Assembly (NCBI RefSeq): GCF_024599795.1
Contig: NZ_CP102246.1
Location: 2,232,001-2,296,000, forward strand
DNA: 64,000 bases
Origin: Enterobacter cloacae complex sp. R_G8
GTDB lineage: Bacteria; Pseudomonadota; Gammaproteobacteria; Enterobacterales; Enterobacteriaceae
Reading direction: 5' to 3'
A program made the position numbers and the translations under genes. This document shows positions 1 through 8,000 of this stretch, in pieces (within the stretch, counting starts at the first letter, position 1; each line of letters begins with the position of its first letter). A model generated the notes under the pieces. It saw only the letters and a list, made by a program, of their open reading frames with translations, was not told where the DNA came from and did not search any database.

Positions 1-522
1 ACCGAATGCCCGGATTATCCCGGCGGCCGCCCAAGACTGATTGACGAACTGGCGCGCGGCGACCAGCCAGGTACAGAGGCCGTCATCCTGATTAATGAAA
101 GGCTGCTGGCCATTCGCGATCTGCTCAGCGGCTACCTTGGTGAAAGCGGCGTACCAGAAATGGAGCAGTTGCTGAAAACCGTGGGGCTGGTCGCCAGCGC
201 CTGTCAGGTGACTGACATCAGCAAGCTGCTGCCCAATCGGGATGCACAGGCCGAACAGCACGCTGAGCCGCAGACGGTGGCAACACAACCCGTGCAGCAG
301 GTCACCGACTGGCGCAGCGTGCAGGTCACCAGTCGCGCCGACGCCCAGCTGATGCTGGAGAAAGCGAAACAGTATTTTGCGCAGTACGAACCGAGCCACC
401 CTGCACCGCTGATGATTGAACGGGTGCAGCGGCTGTCAGAACTTAACTTTATGGACATTATTCGCGACCTGGCGCCAGACGGCGTTAACCAACTGGAAAA
501 CATCTTTGGACGCCGCGAATAA
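1..522 (+). CDS. tssA: TssA, T6SS cap/baseplate-assembly protein (3' part only)
   Basis: The frame is open from the left edge and ends with TAA at 520-522, giving 173 visible codons of the C-terminal part. TssA proteins nucleate the baseplate and tail tube/sheath complex and cap the growing sheath in the cytoplasm. The visible part has the alpha-helical C-terminal region of the ImpA/VasJ family, with a helical stretch followed by SRADAQLMLEKAKQYF, PSHPAP and a final LAPDGVNQLENIFG, which resembles the usual TssA ending. It lies 75 bp before tssB, as expected for a T6SS gene string. The N-terminal ImpA domain is outside the window, so the TssA subclass cannot be decided. Confidence 0.8.
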   Translation, partial: TECPDYPGGRPRLIDELARGDQPGTEAVILINERLLAIRDLLSGYLGESGVPEMEQLLKTVGLVASACQVTDISKLLPNRDAQAEQHAEPQTVATQPVQQVTDWRSVQVTSRADAQLMLEKAKQYFAQYEPSHPAPLMIERVQRLSELNFMDIIRDLAPDGVNQLENIFGRRE

Positions 523-597
523 CGCGTCCAGGCATTATGACGACAGGCACGGAGCTTGTCGTTTCACCTTCACCGCGCATCTTTGATGGAGAACATC

Positions 598-1122
598 ATG
601 GCAATGAGTAACAGTGGGCAGAAATTTATCGCACGTAACCGTGCCCCCCGCGTGCAGATCGAGTACGACGTAGAGATCTACGGTGCAGAACGTAAAATTC
701 AGCTGCCGTTCGTGATGGGCGTTATGGCCGATCTGGTCGGCAAACCGGTGGAAAATCTGCCGGCCGTCGATGAGCGTAAATTCCTCGAAATCGACATCGA
801 TAACTTTGACGAACGCATGAAGGCGCTTAAGCCGCGCGTGGCGTTCCAGGTGGACAACACCCTGACCGGCGAAGGCAAGCTCAACGTCGATCTGACCTTC
901 GACAGCATGGACGACTTCCTGCCGGATGCGGTGGCCCGCAAGGTTGAACCGCTGAACAAGCTGCTGGAAGCGCGTACTCAGCTTTCCAATCTGCTGACCT
1001 ACATGGACGGTAAAAACGGCGCGGAAGAGCTGATCGCTAAAATTCTGCAGGATCCGACGCTGCTCAAATCCCTGAGCCAGTTGCCGAAAAATGACGAAAG
1101 TGCGAAAGGTAGCGAGGAGTAA
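598..1122 (+). CDS. tssB: TssB, contractile sheath small subunit
   Basis: TssB (VipA) pairs with TssC to form the cytoplasmic contractile sheath that fires the Hcp tube. The protein is 174 aa, the usual length, and begins MAMSNSGQKFIARNRAPRVQ, a typical start. The frame is open upstream to a TTG at 556, but the ATG at 598 has a GGAGA Shine-Dalgarno sequence (588-592) and matches the family N-terminus. The VGKPVENLPAVDERKF segment and the acidic C-terminal tail are typical. tssC follows after 3 bp, so the two subunits are almost certainly translated together. Confidence 0.95.
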   Translation: MAMSNSGQKFIARNRAPRVQIEYDVEIYGAERKIQLPFVMGVMADLVGKPVENLPAVDERKFLEIDIDNFDERMKALKPRVAFQVDNTLTGEGKLNVDLTFDSMDDFLPDAVARKVEPLNKLLEARTQLSNLLTYMDGKNGAEELIAKILQDPTLLKSLSQLPKNDESAKGSEE

Positions 1123-1125
1123 TCG

Positions 1126-2625
1126 ATGAGCAACCAGACTCAACAACACGAGCAGCAGGCAGGTCAGGCGTTCAGCCAGGACGAGTTCAGCGCGCTACTG
1201 AACAAAGAATTCCGCCCTAAAACTGACCAGGCGCGTTCCGCCGTTGAGAGCGCGGTAAAAACTCTGGCGCAGCAGGCGCTGGAAAATACCGTTACTTTCT
1301 CCAGCGACACCTATCGCACCATCCAGAACCTGATCGCCGGTATCGACGAACAGCTGTCACAGCAGGTGAATCAGATCATTCACCACGACGAGTTTCAGAA
1401 GCTGGAGAGCGCCTGGCGCGGTCTGAGCTACCTGGTGAACAACACTGAAACCGACGAGATGCTGAAGATCCGCTTTATGAGCATCTCCAAGCAGGAGCTG
1501 GGCCGTACCCTGAAACGCTATAAGGGTGTGGGCTGGGATCAGAGCCCGATCTTCAAGAAAATCTACGAGCAGGAGTACGGTCAGTTTGGTGGTGAGCCGT
1601 TTGGCTGCATCGTTGGCGACTATTACTTTGACCACAGCCCGCAGGACGTTGAACTGCTGGGTGAAATGGCGCGCATCGGCTCTGCGGCCCACTGTCCGTT
1701 CATCACCGGTACCGCACCGGGCGTGATGCAGATGGAGTCCTGGCAGGAACTGGCTAACCCGCGCGATCTGACCAAAATCTTCCAGAACACCGAATACGCC
1801 GCCTGGCGTTCACTGCGTGAATCGGAAGATGCCCGCTATCTGGGCCTGGTGATGCCGCGCTTCCTGTCGCGCCTGCCTTACGGCATTCGTACTAACCCGG
1901 TCGACAGCTTTGACTTTGAAGAGCAGACCGACGGCGCGAACCACAACAGCTACGCCTGGGCGAACGCCGCTTACGCGATGGCGGCCAACATCAACCGCTC
2001 CTTCAAAGAGTACGGCTGGTGCACCTCAATTCGCGGCGTGGAGTCCGGCGGGGCGGTTGAAAACCTGCCGTGCCATACCTTCCCGAGCGATGACGGCGGC
2101 GTGGACATGAAATGTCCGACCGAGATCGCCATCAGCGACCGTCGCGAAGCCGAGCTGGCGAAAAACGGCTTTATGCCGCTGGTTCACCGCAAAAACTCCG
2201 ACTTTGCTGCCTTCATTGGCGCGCAGTCGCTGCAAAAACCGGCCGAGTACCACGACCCGGATGCCACCGCCAACGCGCGTCTGGCCTCCCGTCTGCCGTA
2301 CCTGTTCGCCTGCTGCCGCTTTGCGCATTACCTGAAGTGCATCGTGCGTGACAAAATCGGCTCATTCCGCGAGCGCGAAGAGATGGAACGCTGGCTGAAC
2401 GACTGGGTCATGAACTACGTGGACGGTGACCCGGCCAACTCCTCTCAGGAAACCAAGTCCCGCAAGCCACTGGCCGCTGCAGAAGTCCAGGTGCAGGAGA
2501 TTGAAGACAACCCGGGCTACTACGCCGCGAAGTTCTTCCTGCGTCCGCACTACCAGCTGGAAGGTCTGACCGTTTCTCTGCGTCTGGTATCTAAACTACC
2601 GTCGCTGAAAACGAAAGACGCGTAA
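1126..2625 (+). CDS. tssC: TssC, contractile sheath large subunit
   Basis: TssC (VipB), 499 aa, is the large sheath subunit; its C-terminal region forms the sheath wall and is recycled by ClpV. Recognisable family segments include the helix around WRGLSYLVNNTETDEMLKIR, the FGCIVGDYYFDHSP strand, and a conserved C-terminal half ending in FFLRPHYQLEGLTVSLRLVS. The length is normal and there is no frameshift. The ATG at 1126 follows tssB by 3 bp with GAGGAG just upstream. A REP pair and a long non-coding stretch follow, so hcp may be expressed partly from its own promoter. Confidence 0.96.
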   Translation: MSNQTQQHEQQAGQAFSQDEFSALLNKEFRPKTDQARSAVESAVKTLAQQALENTVTFSSDTYRTIQNLIAGIDEQLSQQVNQIIHHDEFQKLESAWRGLSYLVNNTETDEMLKIRFMSISKQELGRTLKRYKGVGWDQSPIFKKIYEQEYGQFGGEPFGCIVGDYYFDHSPQDVELLGEMARIGSAAHCPFITGTAPGVMQMESWQELANPRDLTKIFQNTEYAAWRSLRESEDARYLGLVMPRFLSRLPYGIRTNPVDSFDFEEQTDGANHNSYAWANAAYAMAANINRSFKEYGWCTSIRGVESGGAVENLPCHTFPSDDGGVDMKCPTEIAISDRREAELAKNGFMPLVHRKNSDFAAFIGAQSLQKPAEYHDPDATANARLASRLPYLFACCRFAHYLKCIVRDKIGSFREREEMERWLNDWVMNYVDGDPANSSQETKSRKPLAAAEVQVQEIEDNPGYYAAKFFLRPHYQLEGLTVSLRLVSKLPSLKTKDA

Positions 2626-2639
2626 TTTTTGTGAGTTTC

Positions 2640-2736
2640 GCCCGGCGGCGCTACGCTTGCACGGGCCTACAATGCAACGTGAAATATAGTGATATCGCTG
2701 CACCATGTAGGCCGGGTAAGCAAAGCGCCGCCCGGC
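2640..2736. repeat. REP/BIME-type inverted pair between tssC and hcp
   Basis: Two copies of an enterobacterial REP unit face each other at 2640-2670 and 2707-2736, sharing GCCCGGCGGCGC/GCGCCGCCCGGC and GGGCCTAC/GTAGGCC cores. They flank a short AT-richer middle. Such units lie outside coding sequence and can stabilise upstream mRNA or bind gyrase and IHF. Here the pair occupies the first third of the 335-bp gap between tssC and hcp. A short open frame across it (2631-2855) has no coding character. Confidence 0.85.
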
Positions 2737-2828
2737 AAGAAAGACTGGTCCTGAGAGGTTCCGGAATAACGTTCGGTAGTAAAAGACTTCTCATTCTTTC
2801 CTTTTATTCGGGAGGGAATGTAAGACTG

Positions 2829-2850
2829 TCAAATGACACGGGTCATTTGA
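2829..2850. promoter_or_regulatory. perfect 9-bp dyad upstream of hcp (candidate operator)
   Basis: TCAAATGAC (2829-2837), a 4-base spacer and GTCATTTGA (2842-2850) form a perfect inverted repeat 110 bp before the hcp start. The arms are AT-rich and no T-run follows, so a regulator site fits better than a terminator. No sigma-54 -24/-12 pair was seen nearby. The rest of the tssC-hcp gap holds only the REP pair and a presumed leader. The binding protein is unknown. Confidence 0.4.
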
Positions 2851-2960
2851 TGTGAGGCAGAGGTAAAATATGGACGGTTTTATTCAGCCCCATGCTTTCC
2901 TGTTTGCCATATAAGTGCTTTTTCGAAAGCAATATTGTTCATCCACGAAGAGTAGATATT

Positions 2961-3443
2961 ATGGCTATTGATATGTTTCTGAAGGTCGAGGGTGTTACGG
3001 GCGAATCTAAAGATTCTAACCACACCGGCTGGACTGATATTACCTCCTTCTCCTGGGGCGCTTCCCAGCCAGGTAATATGAGCGTTGGCGGTGGCGGCGG
3101 TGCCGGTAAAGTTAACTTTAACGATCTGCACGTTAACGCTCTGATCGACAAATCCACCACAGCAATTCTGAAACACTGCGCCAGCGGTAAACACCTGACC
3201 AAAGTTGAGCTGTCCGTCTGTAAAGCCGGTGGCCAGCAGGTGGAATACTCTCGCATTACCCTGGAAGACGTTCTGGTAACGTCTGTTCAGTACACCGGTG
3301 CAGACAACGGCGATACCGTTGGTGTGACCTATGCATTCCAGGCTGCGAAAGTGAAACAGCAGTACTGGGAGCAGACCACCTCTGGTGGTAAAGGTGCTGA
3401 AAGCAGCGCTGGCTGGAACATCAAAGAAAACAAAGAAGCATAA
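2961..3443 (+). CDS. hcp: Hcp, T6SS inner tube protein
   Basis: Hcp hexamers stack into the tube that is fired through the sheath; the lumen can carry small effectors. The 160-aa protein begins MAIDMFLKVEGVTGESKDSN and has the Hcp1-family body (GWTDITSFSWGASQP, then a glycine-rich loop, then NFNDLHVNALIDKSTTAIL). It has no C-terminal toxin extension. The frame is open upstream to 2892, but the ATG at 2961 matches the family start. A strong terminator follows directly, which makes hcp the end of one transcript and allows high expression. The amidase gene tae4 lies 58 bp downstream, consistent with Hcp-borne delivery of a small effector; that delivery route is an inference. Confidence 0.97.
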   Translation: MAIDMFLKVEGVTGESKDSNHTGWTDITSFSWGASQPGNMSVGGGGGAGKVNFNDLHVNALIDKSTTAILKHCASGKHLTKVELSVCKAGGQQVEYSRITLEDVLVTSVQYTGADNGDTVGVTYAFQAAKVKQQYWEQTTSGGKGAESSAGWNIKENKEA

Positions 3444-3447
3444 TAGT

Positions 3448-3473
3448 AGTGGGTCCGAAAGGGCCCACTTTTT
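3448..3473 (+). terminator. rho-independent terminator after hcp
   Basis: AGTGGGTCC, loop GAAA and GGGCCCACT form a 9-bp stem (one G-T pair) with a run of T from 3469. It begins 4 bases after the hcp stop codon. Partial read-through would supply tae4 and downstream genes. Confidence 0.85.
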
Positions 3474-3501
3474 CCTGAGCTTCTTTTCAAGGAGAAACAA
3501 G

Positions 3502-3993
3502 ATGTCTCATATGCGTCCTGCTTTTGGTGCCGCCTGGAACCGATTTAAAGAAGTGAACGTCAACGTAGAACAGGTTGGCAAGTTATTGGGGGGGAAAGTT
3601 CAGCATAATATAGATGCTGGTATTTTTAAAAATGCCTGCCCCATTCGTATGAGCTATGTTTTAAATTATTGTGGCATTCCAGTTCCTTCTAATAGTAAAT
3701 ATGCAACTGTGACCGGGAGCGACAAGAAGCGATATATGTTCCGTGTTAAAGATATGATTGCTTTTTTACCCACGGTATTGGGAAAAGCTGACATATCTGT
3801 TTCTTCTCCAACCCCAGCACAATTTGCGGGCAAGCAAGGTATTATTATTTTTACCGGGCATGGCTGGCTTGATGCAACCGGGCATGTAACACTCTGGAAC
3901 GGAAATATTTGTTCGGATGATTGTCATTTCCTTGGCTCACCGGGTAATGGTTCATTTATCCCTACTAACGCAACCTTCTGGAGCCTGAAATGA
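3502..3993 (+). CDS. tae4: Tae4-family peptidoglycan amidase effector
   Basis: Tae4 proteins are NlpC/P60-like amidases delivered by T6SS to the periplasm of competitors, where they cut the gamma-D-glutamyl-mDAP bond of peptidoglycan. The 163-aa product has the family's conserved blocks: RPAFGAAWNRF near the N-terminus, NACPIRMSYVLNY with the predicted nucleophile Cys46, and GWLDATGHVTLWNG with the catalytic His128, followed by a CSDDC pair that could form the known disulfide. The start is the ATG at 3502, preceded by AAGGAG, although the frame is open back to 3385. The stop overlaps the tai4 start. Base composition is more AT-rich than tssBC, suggesting a cassette acquired later. Confidence 0.93.
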   Translation: MSHMRPAFGAAWNRFKEVNVNVEQVGKLLGGKVQHNIDAGIFKNACPIRMSYVLNYCGIPVPSNSKYATVTGSDKKRYMFRVKDMIAFLPTVLGKADISVSSPTPAQFAGKQGIIIFTGHGWLDATGHVTLWNGNICSDDCHFLGSPGNGSFIPTNATFWSLK

Positions 3994-4343
3994 AAAAGCC
4001 ATTGCTCTTTGTCTTAGCCTTCGTTGCCTCCGCCGCAAATGCCCAGACGTTGCCTGATATCAGTACTTTTTCTCAACAACAAATCTTCGAAAACTGGGTG
4101 CAGAATCGATGCATCGGTAAGATTGCGGACAGTAAAAGCCTGAAAGAAGATGCTGACGCCAGCGCCGCGGCATGGCTGGAAGCAAGCAATCTGCCTGCTG
4201 AGAATTTTGAAAAAGCTGATGAGGTGATTGTTTCTTTACTGAAACAGAAGGTAGGTGGTACCGAGCCTGGTCATTATCAGATATTGAAGTGCACCTTGAT
4301 CGCTAATAGTGACGCTATTCGACCACTCAAATCCTCAAAGTAG
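3990..4343 (+). CDS. tai4: Tai4-family periplasmic immunity protein
   Basis: This 117-aa protein has a clear signal peptide (MKKPLLFVLAFVASAANA, cleavage predicted near residue 18) and the Tai4 look: NWVQNRCIGKI, then an ASAAAWLEASNLP helix, then a late Cys (QILKC) that could pair with the first. Tai4 dimers bind Tae4 in the periplasm and block its active site, protecting the producer and its sisters. The start ATG overlaps the tae4 stop (ATGA), so effector and immunity are translationally coupled. Assignment rests on this pairing and the family pattern. Confidence 0.9.
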   Translation: MKKPLLFVLAFVASAANAQTLPDISTFSQQQIFENWVQNRCIGKIADSKSLKEDADASAAAWLEASNLPAENFEKADEVIVSLLKQKVGGTEPGHYQILKCTLIANSDAIRPLKSSK

Positions 4344-4361
4344 TAAAGATGAAATCGGCCC

Positions 4362-4401
4362 CAAACGCCGCCGTTCTCACCCCTGAGAGCGGCAGCGTTT
4401 G
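4362..4401 (+). other. long hairpin between tai4 and tagH
   Basis: CAAACGC (4362-4368) pairs with GCGTTTG (4395-4401), and CCGTTCTC pairs with GAGAGCGG with one mismatch, around a short loop. There is no T-run after the stem, so it is a poor intrinsic terminator. It could be an RNA-processing or stability element separating the effector cassette from the tagH operon. Confidence 0.5.
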
Positions 4402-4430
4402 AGCGCTAATCATACCAGCAGGAATACGCC

Positions 4431-6200
4431 ATGCGATTCACGATTATTTCTACGAAACCCGGTCATCAGCCGCCGCAGAGCAGTTGTGATTTTTATGCCC
4501 CCGGGGGCACTATTGGGCGCGGTACGGATAACAATCTGGTACTGCCGGACAATGACCGCACCATCTCGCGCCTGCAGGCTATTGTTCACGTTGACGCCCA
4601 GGGCGAATGCCGCGTGACCAACCGTGGCAGCGTCACCCGCGTGGTTTTGAACGACATCCCGCTGGAGCGGGGGCGTCAGGTAGAGCTGCAGGACGGGGAT
4701 ATTCTCGGTATTGATGACTACCGCATCGAAGTGACGGAACTTATCCACGACACGCAGCCGGTGAGCCGCATGGCCGCCAGTATGCAGCAGCAGGCTCGCC
4801 CGACAGTGGCGCCGACACCTGCTCCACAGCCAAAGCCAGCCAGTGCCGCACCGCGCGGCAAGGCGGAACCAACGGCCGTGCCGTCGGAAATCTGGGATAG
4901 CCTGATGCAGGAGTTCTCTATCTCTGACAGCATCTCCAGCAACCGCGCGAAACCGCAGCCTGCGGCGTCTCACGATCCCTTCTCGCAACCCGCGGCACCC
5001 GAGCGTAACGCTGAAGATCCGCTGGCAATGTTCAACGACAGCGAGCCGAAGCTTGAGCGTAAGAATGTCGATCCCGACACGCTGTTCAGCGATGAAGCGT
5101 TGTTCAAAAAAGAGAGCATTTTTGACGATGTCACCCCTTCAACGCTGGTGCCGCCGGTAGAGAGCAAACCTGCGCCTGCAGAAGAGGCGACGGATGAACT
5201 CGACCCGCTGGCCCTGTTTGGTGGTTCGGCCAGCGCGCCAGCCGCACGTAACGATGATCCGCTCGGGCTGATGGGCGGGGCGCCGTTAACCCATCCGGAT
5301 GAGATCGTGCCTGAGCCATCTGCACCCGCGCCAGAGCCAGAGGCCGTACCGCAGGACGATCCGCTGGCGGATTCTCCGCTGTTTGCCCCTGAGCCACAGG
5401 ATCCACCGCGTGTGGAAGAGGAAGAGCCGGTACGTACCGATTACGCAGGCTTTACCATGCCTACGCCGCAGGCCGTCGCACGCAGCAGCGCACAGACGCC
5501 GAAGGGACGTCTGCGTATCGACCCGGTCAAAAACGCGGCAGCGCCAAGCGCTACGGCGCAAAACGGTGAGAAAGGCGAGGTGCTGCAGGGCGAGCTGCTG
5601 GAGGCGCTGCTGGAAGGGATGGGCCTGAGCGAAATGCAGCCGGTGCCGCAGTTTGACCGTGAAAATATGCGTCAGCTGGGCCAGATCCTCGGCATGTTCT
5701 CGCAGGGCACCGTGGCGTTGCTCTCTTCGCGCTCTATCCTCAAGCGCGGCGTAAAAGCCGATATGACCATGGTGCTGGACGATGCCAACAACCCGTTCAA
5801 GCTGCTGCCGACCGGGAAAACGGTCCTGATTCAGATGTTCGGTACGCCGATGCCGGGCTTTATGCCACCCACCAAATCAGTGCGTGACGCGCTGATCGAT
5901 CTGCAGGCGCATCAGCTGGGGATGATCTCCGGTATCCGCGCCATCATCGCCGCGATGCTGCAGTCCTTTAATCCGGAGCAACTGGAAGAGCAGGCGAAGC
6001 AGAACGGCATGACCTCTCGTCTGGCGCTGCCGGGCAGCCGCAAAGCCGCGCTGTGGGACTACTTTGTTCGCAGCTATGGCGAGACGGCCGGTGAGATTGA
6101 GGATGACTTCCACACCCTGTTTGGCGAAGCGTTCCTTCATGCTTATGACATGGAGGTCAATCAGTACAAAGACTCACAGAGCGGATCGGAAGAAAAATGA
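4431..6200 (+). CDS. tagH: TagH, FHA-domain T6SS regulator
   Basis: TagH (Fha) is the phosphothreonine-binding partner of the PpkA kinase and PppA phosphatase in post-translational T6SS control. Residues about 1-100 form an FHA domain with the G-R-G/S-R signature (GTIGRGTDNNLVLPDNDRTI then SRLQA). A long proline-, alanine- and acid-rich linker follows (about 110-390), then the conserved C-terminal domain of T6SS FHA proteins (about 395-575). The length of 589 aa suits the family. pppA overlaps its end by ATGA, and ppkA lies at the end of the structural genes, so the full phospho-switch is present in this locus. Confidence 0.93.
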   Translation: MRFTIISTKPGHQPPQSSCDFYAPGGTIGRGTDNNLVLPDNDRTISRLQAIVHVDAQGECRVTNRGSVTRVVLNDIPLERGRQVELQDGDILGIDDYRIEVTELIHDTQPVSRMAASMQQQARPTVAPTPAPQPKPASAAPRGKAEPTAVPSEIWDSLMQEFSISDSISSNRAKPQPAASHDPFSQPAAPERNAEDPLAMFNDSEPKLERKNVDPDTLFSDEALFKKESIFDDVTPSTLVPPVESKPAPAEEATDELDPLALFGGSASAPAARNDDPLGLMGGAPLTHPDEIVPEPSAPAPEPEAVPQDDPLADSPLFAPEPQDPPRVEEEEPVRTDYAGFTMPTPQAVARSSAQTPKGRLRIDPVKNAAAPSATAQNGEKGEVLQGELLEALLEGMGLSEMQPVPQFDRENMRQLGQILGMFSQGTVALLSSRSILKRGVKADMTMVLDDANNPFKLLPTGKTVLIQMFGTPMPGFMPPTKSVRDALIDLQAHQLGMISGIRAIIAAMLQSFNPEQLEEQAKQNGMTSRLALPGSRKAALWDYFVRSYGETAGEIEDDFHTLFGEAFLHAYDMEVNQYKDSQSGSEEK

Positions 6201-6994
6201 ATATCGCAACGGCTTCTCTCTCCCGCCAGGGAACGCGCGCCAGCAATCAGGACCAGACGGGAGAAACCATAGGGGAACGTTCAGCCTGCTTTGTCGTCTG
6301 TGACGGCATCGCTGGTCTGCCGGGCGGTGAGGTGGCCGCTGAACTGGCCCGCAACAGCATCATCTCCCGTTTTGATGGCGACAAACACCTTAATGCGCAG
6401 CATATTCGTGACTATGTGCAAACCGCGAATCGCACCATTCTCAGCGAACAGCAGGCGGTGCAGGACTATCGCCGGATGGGTACCACCCTGGTCAGCCTGT
6501 TTATCGACCGGGATTACCGTCTGGCCTACTGGGCACACGCCGGGGACAGCCGTCTGTACCTGTTTCGTCGCGGCTGGCTGTGGCATGTCACCACCGACCA
6601 CAGCCTGGTTCAGCAGATGAAAGATGCCGGTCACCAGACCGATAACCTCAACAGCAACCTGCTGTATCTGGCGCTGGGCATTGAAAACGGTGGTCCGGAA
6701 GCGAGCTACAGCGACGTGGTGCAGGTTGAAGACGGCGATGCCTTTTTACTCTGCACCGACGGTTTCTGGCACGGCGTCAGCGAAGAGCAGATGAAACAGT
6801 CGCTGCATATGGTCAACACCCCACAGGAGTGGCTGACCTTAATGAACCAAATCATTCAAAAGAATGCTGAACAGGAGGGGAATGCTCAGGATAACTATAC
6901 GGCGCTGGCGGTATGGATGGGCAACCCTCAGGACACCACTTTGCTGCATACGCTCTCTGACGCAGCACAATTTCTTCCCTGCGGAACTGACTAG
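6197..6994 (+). CDS. pppA: PppA-type PP2C serine/threonine phosphatase
   Basis: A 265-aa PPM/PP2C phosphatase that should reverse phosphorylation of TagH by PpkA in the cytoplasm. Metal-binding motifs are in order: NQDQTGE near residue 15, CDGIAGLPGG near 35, AHAGDSRLYLFR near 115, and LLCTDGFWHGVS near 185. The body is soluble with no membrane segment. The start ATG overlaps the tagH stop. The next gene begins 16 bp further on, within the same apparent transcript. Confidence 0.93.
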   Translation: MNIATASLSRQGTRASNQDQTGETIGERSACFVVCDGIAGLPGGEVAAELARNSIISRFDGDKHLNAQHIRDYVQTANRTILSEQQAVQDYRRMGTTLVSLFIDRDYRLAYWAHAGDSRLYLFRRGWLWHVTTDHSLVQQMKDAGHQTDNLNSNLLYLALGIENGGPEASYSDVVQVEDGDAFLLCTDGFWHGVSEEQMKQSLHMVNTPQEWLTLMNQIIQKNAEQEGNAQDNYTALAVWMGNPQDTTLLHTLSDAAQFLPCGTD

Positions 6995-7010
6995 ACACAC
7001 AAGGAACGAT

Positions 7011-7997
7011 ATGAAACTTTGGCTATCGGGTTTGGCACTTCTGGCGGTGGCCTCCACCGCCCAGGCTGAAAATTTCCGCATCGTGCAGTCACCTGCGCAG
7101 AAGCTGGATATCTGGATCGACAACATCAAAGACAACACCCCGCAGAGCTGGTGTAAGTCAGAGATTGCGCTGCGCATTGTGGCGAACGGCAATAAAGACG
7201 TTTCCGTGCTGGAAAACTTTGTCCCGCGTCTCGGCTCACTGCTTGAGCACCAGTGCAGCAAAGTGAATAAACTCAGCTGGACCCTTAACGATCCGGCGGG
7301 CGCGACGCTGGCGCAGGGGACGGCAGGCAAAGCTCAGGAGTGGAAGCTGGTAGTGAAACAGCAGCAGACAGAGCCCGTCGCGACCCCTGCCAGCGGTGCG
7401 TTACTGCCACCTGACCAGAACGCTGAAACCAATACAGTTGCCGCTGACCGCACACCGTGGCAGGAATTTACCCTTCAGGACGGCTGCCATCTGCGCACCT
7501 TCTGGGAAGGGGGGGCTTCCGCACCGGCGCTCTTTATCCCGGATTCAGACACGACCCGCTGCGGCAACGGCAGCTGGCTGAGCGGCCACACGGTTATCTC
7601 GCAAACCCGTAACGGTGGACAAAAAGAGATAGCGGTGACCTACATTCACGGCTTCCCGGTGATGGGGCTGAATCAAAGCGCCGATCCGGAACACGCCCTG
7701 ATCACCTCCGTCAACAAAGAGCGTATGGTCTTCAGCACCCCGAACAGCGACCAGAGCTGGATGATCCTGCCTTATGACAGCGCCCTGAACGGCTGGAAAA
7801 GCAACGGCACGGTGGCCGTGGAGATCTCGCGTGAGACCGCCAGCGACGATGTAAAACTGCAGGCGCGTATTGCCGCAGTGAAAAAGATCTGGAGCGCCTG
7901 GGTTACCCCTGGCACCACGCTGAATATTGTCCTGATTGACACCCTGCGTCCTCAGCTGCGTGACCCGGCAGTGGGCGCCTGGCGCGCGGCAAACTAA
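7011..7997 (+). CDS. exported T6SS-associated protein of unknown function
   Basis: The 328-aa protein starts at ATG 7011 (AAGGA upstream) with a signal peptide, MKLWLSGLALLAVASTAQA, so the mature protein should be periplasmic. Two Cys pairs are visible in the first half and middle (WCKSEI / HQCSKV and DGCHLRTFW / TTRCGNGSW), which suggests disulfides. A Pro/Thr-rich linker at about residues 120-150 separates an N-terminal domain from a larger C-terminal one. I do not recognise the family. Its position between pppA and tagJ suggests a role in the T6SS signalling or envelope part, perhaps as the periplasmic input for PpkA; that is speculation. Confidence 0.75.
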   Translation: MKLWLSGLALLAVASTAQAENFRIVQSPAQKLDIWIDNIKDNTPQSWCKSEIALRIVANGNKDVSVLENFVPRLGSLLEHQCSKVNKLSWTLNDPAGATLAQGTAGKAQEWKLVVKQQQTEPVATPASGALLPPDQNAETNTVAADRTPWQEFTLQDGCHLRTFWEGGASAPALFIPDSDTTRCGNGSWLSGHTVISQTRNGGQKEIAVTYIHGFPVMGLNQSADPEHALITSVNKERMVFSTPNSDQSWMILPYDSALNGWKSNGTVAVEISRETASDDVKLQARIAAVKKIWSAWVTPGTTLNIVLIDTLRPQLRDPAVGAWRAAN

Positions 7998-8000
7998 GGA

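Noticed and set aside
2631-2855. 74-codon frame between tssC and hcp
   Set aside because: It starts inside the REP pair and has no homologue that I recognise; the REP explains the composition.
2860-2960. possible sigma-54 promoter before hcp
   Set aside because: No TGGCA-N7-TGC pair with correct spacing could be found.
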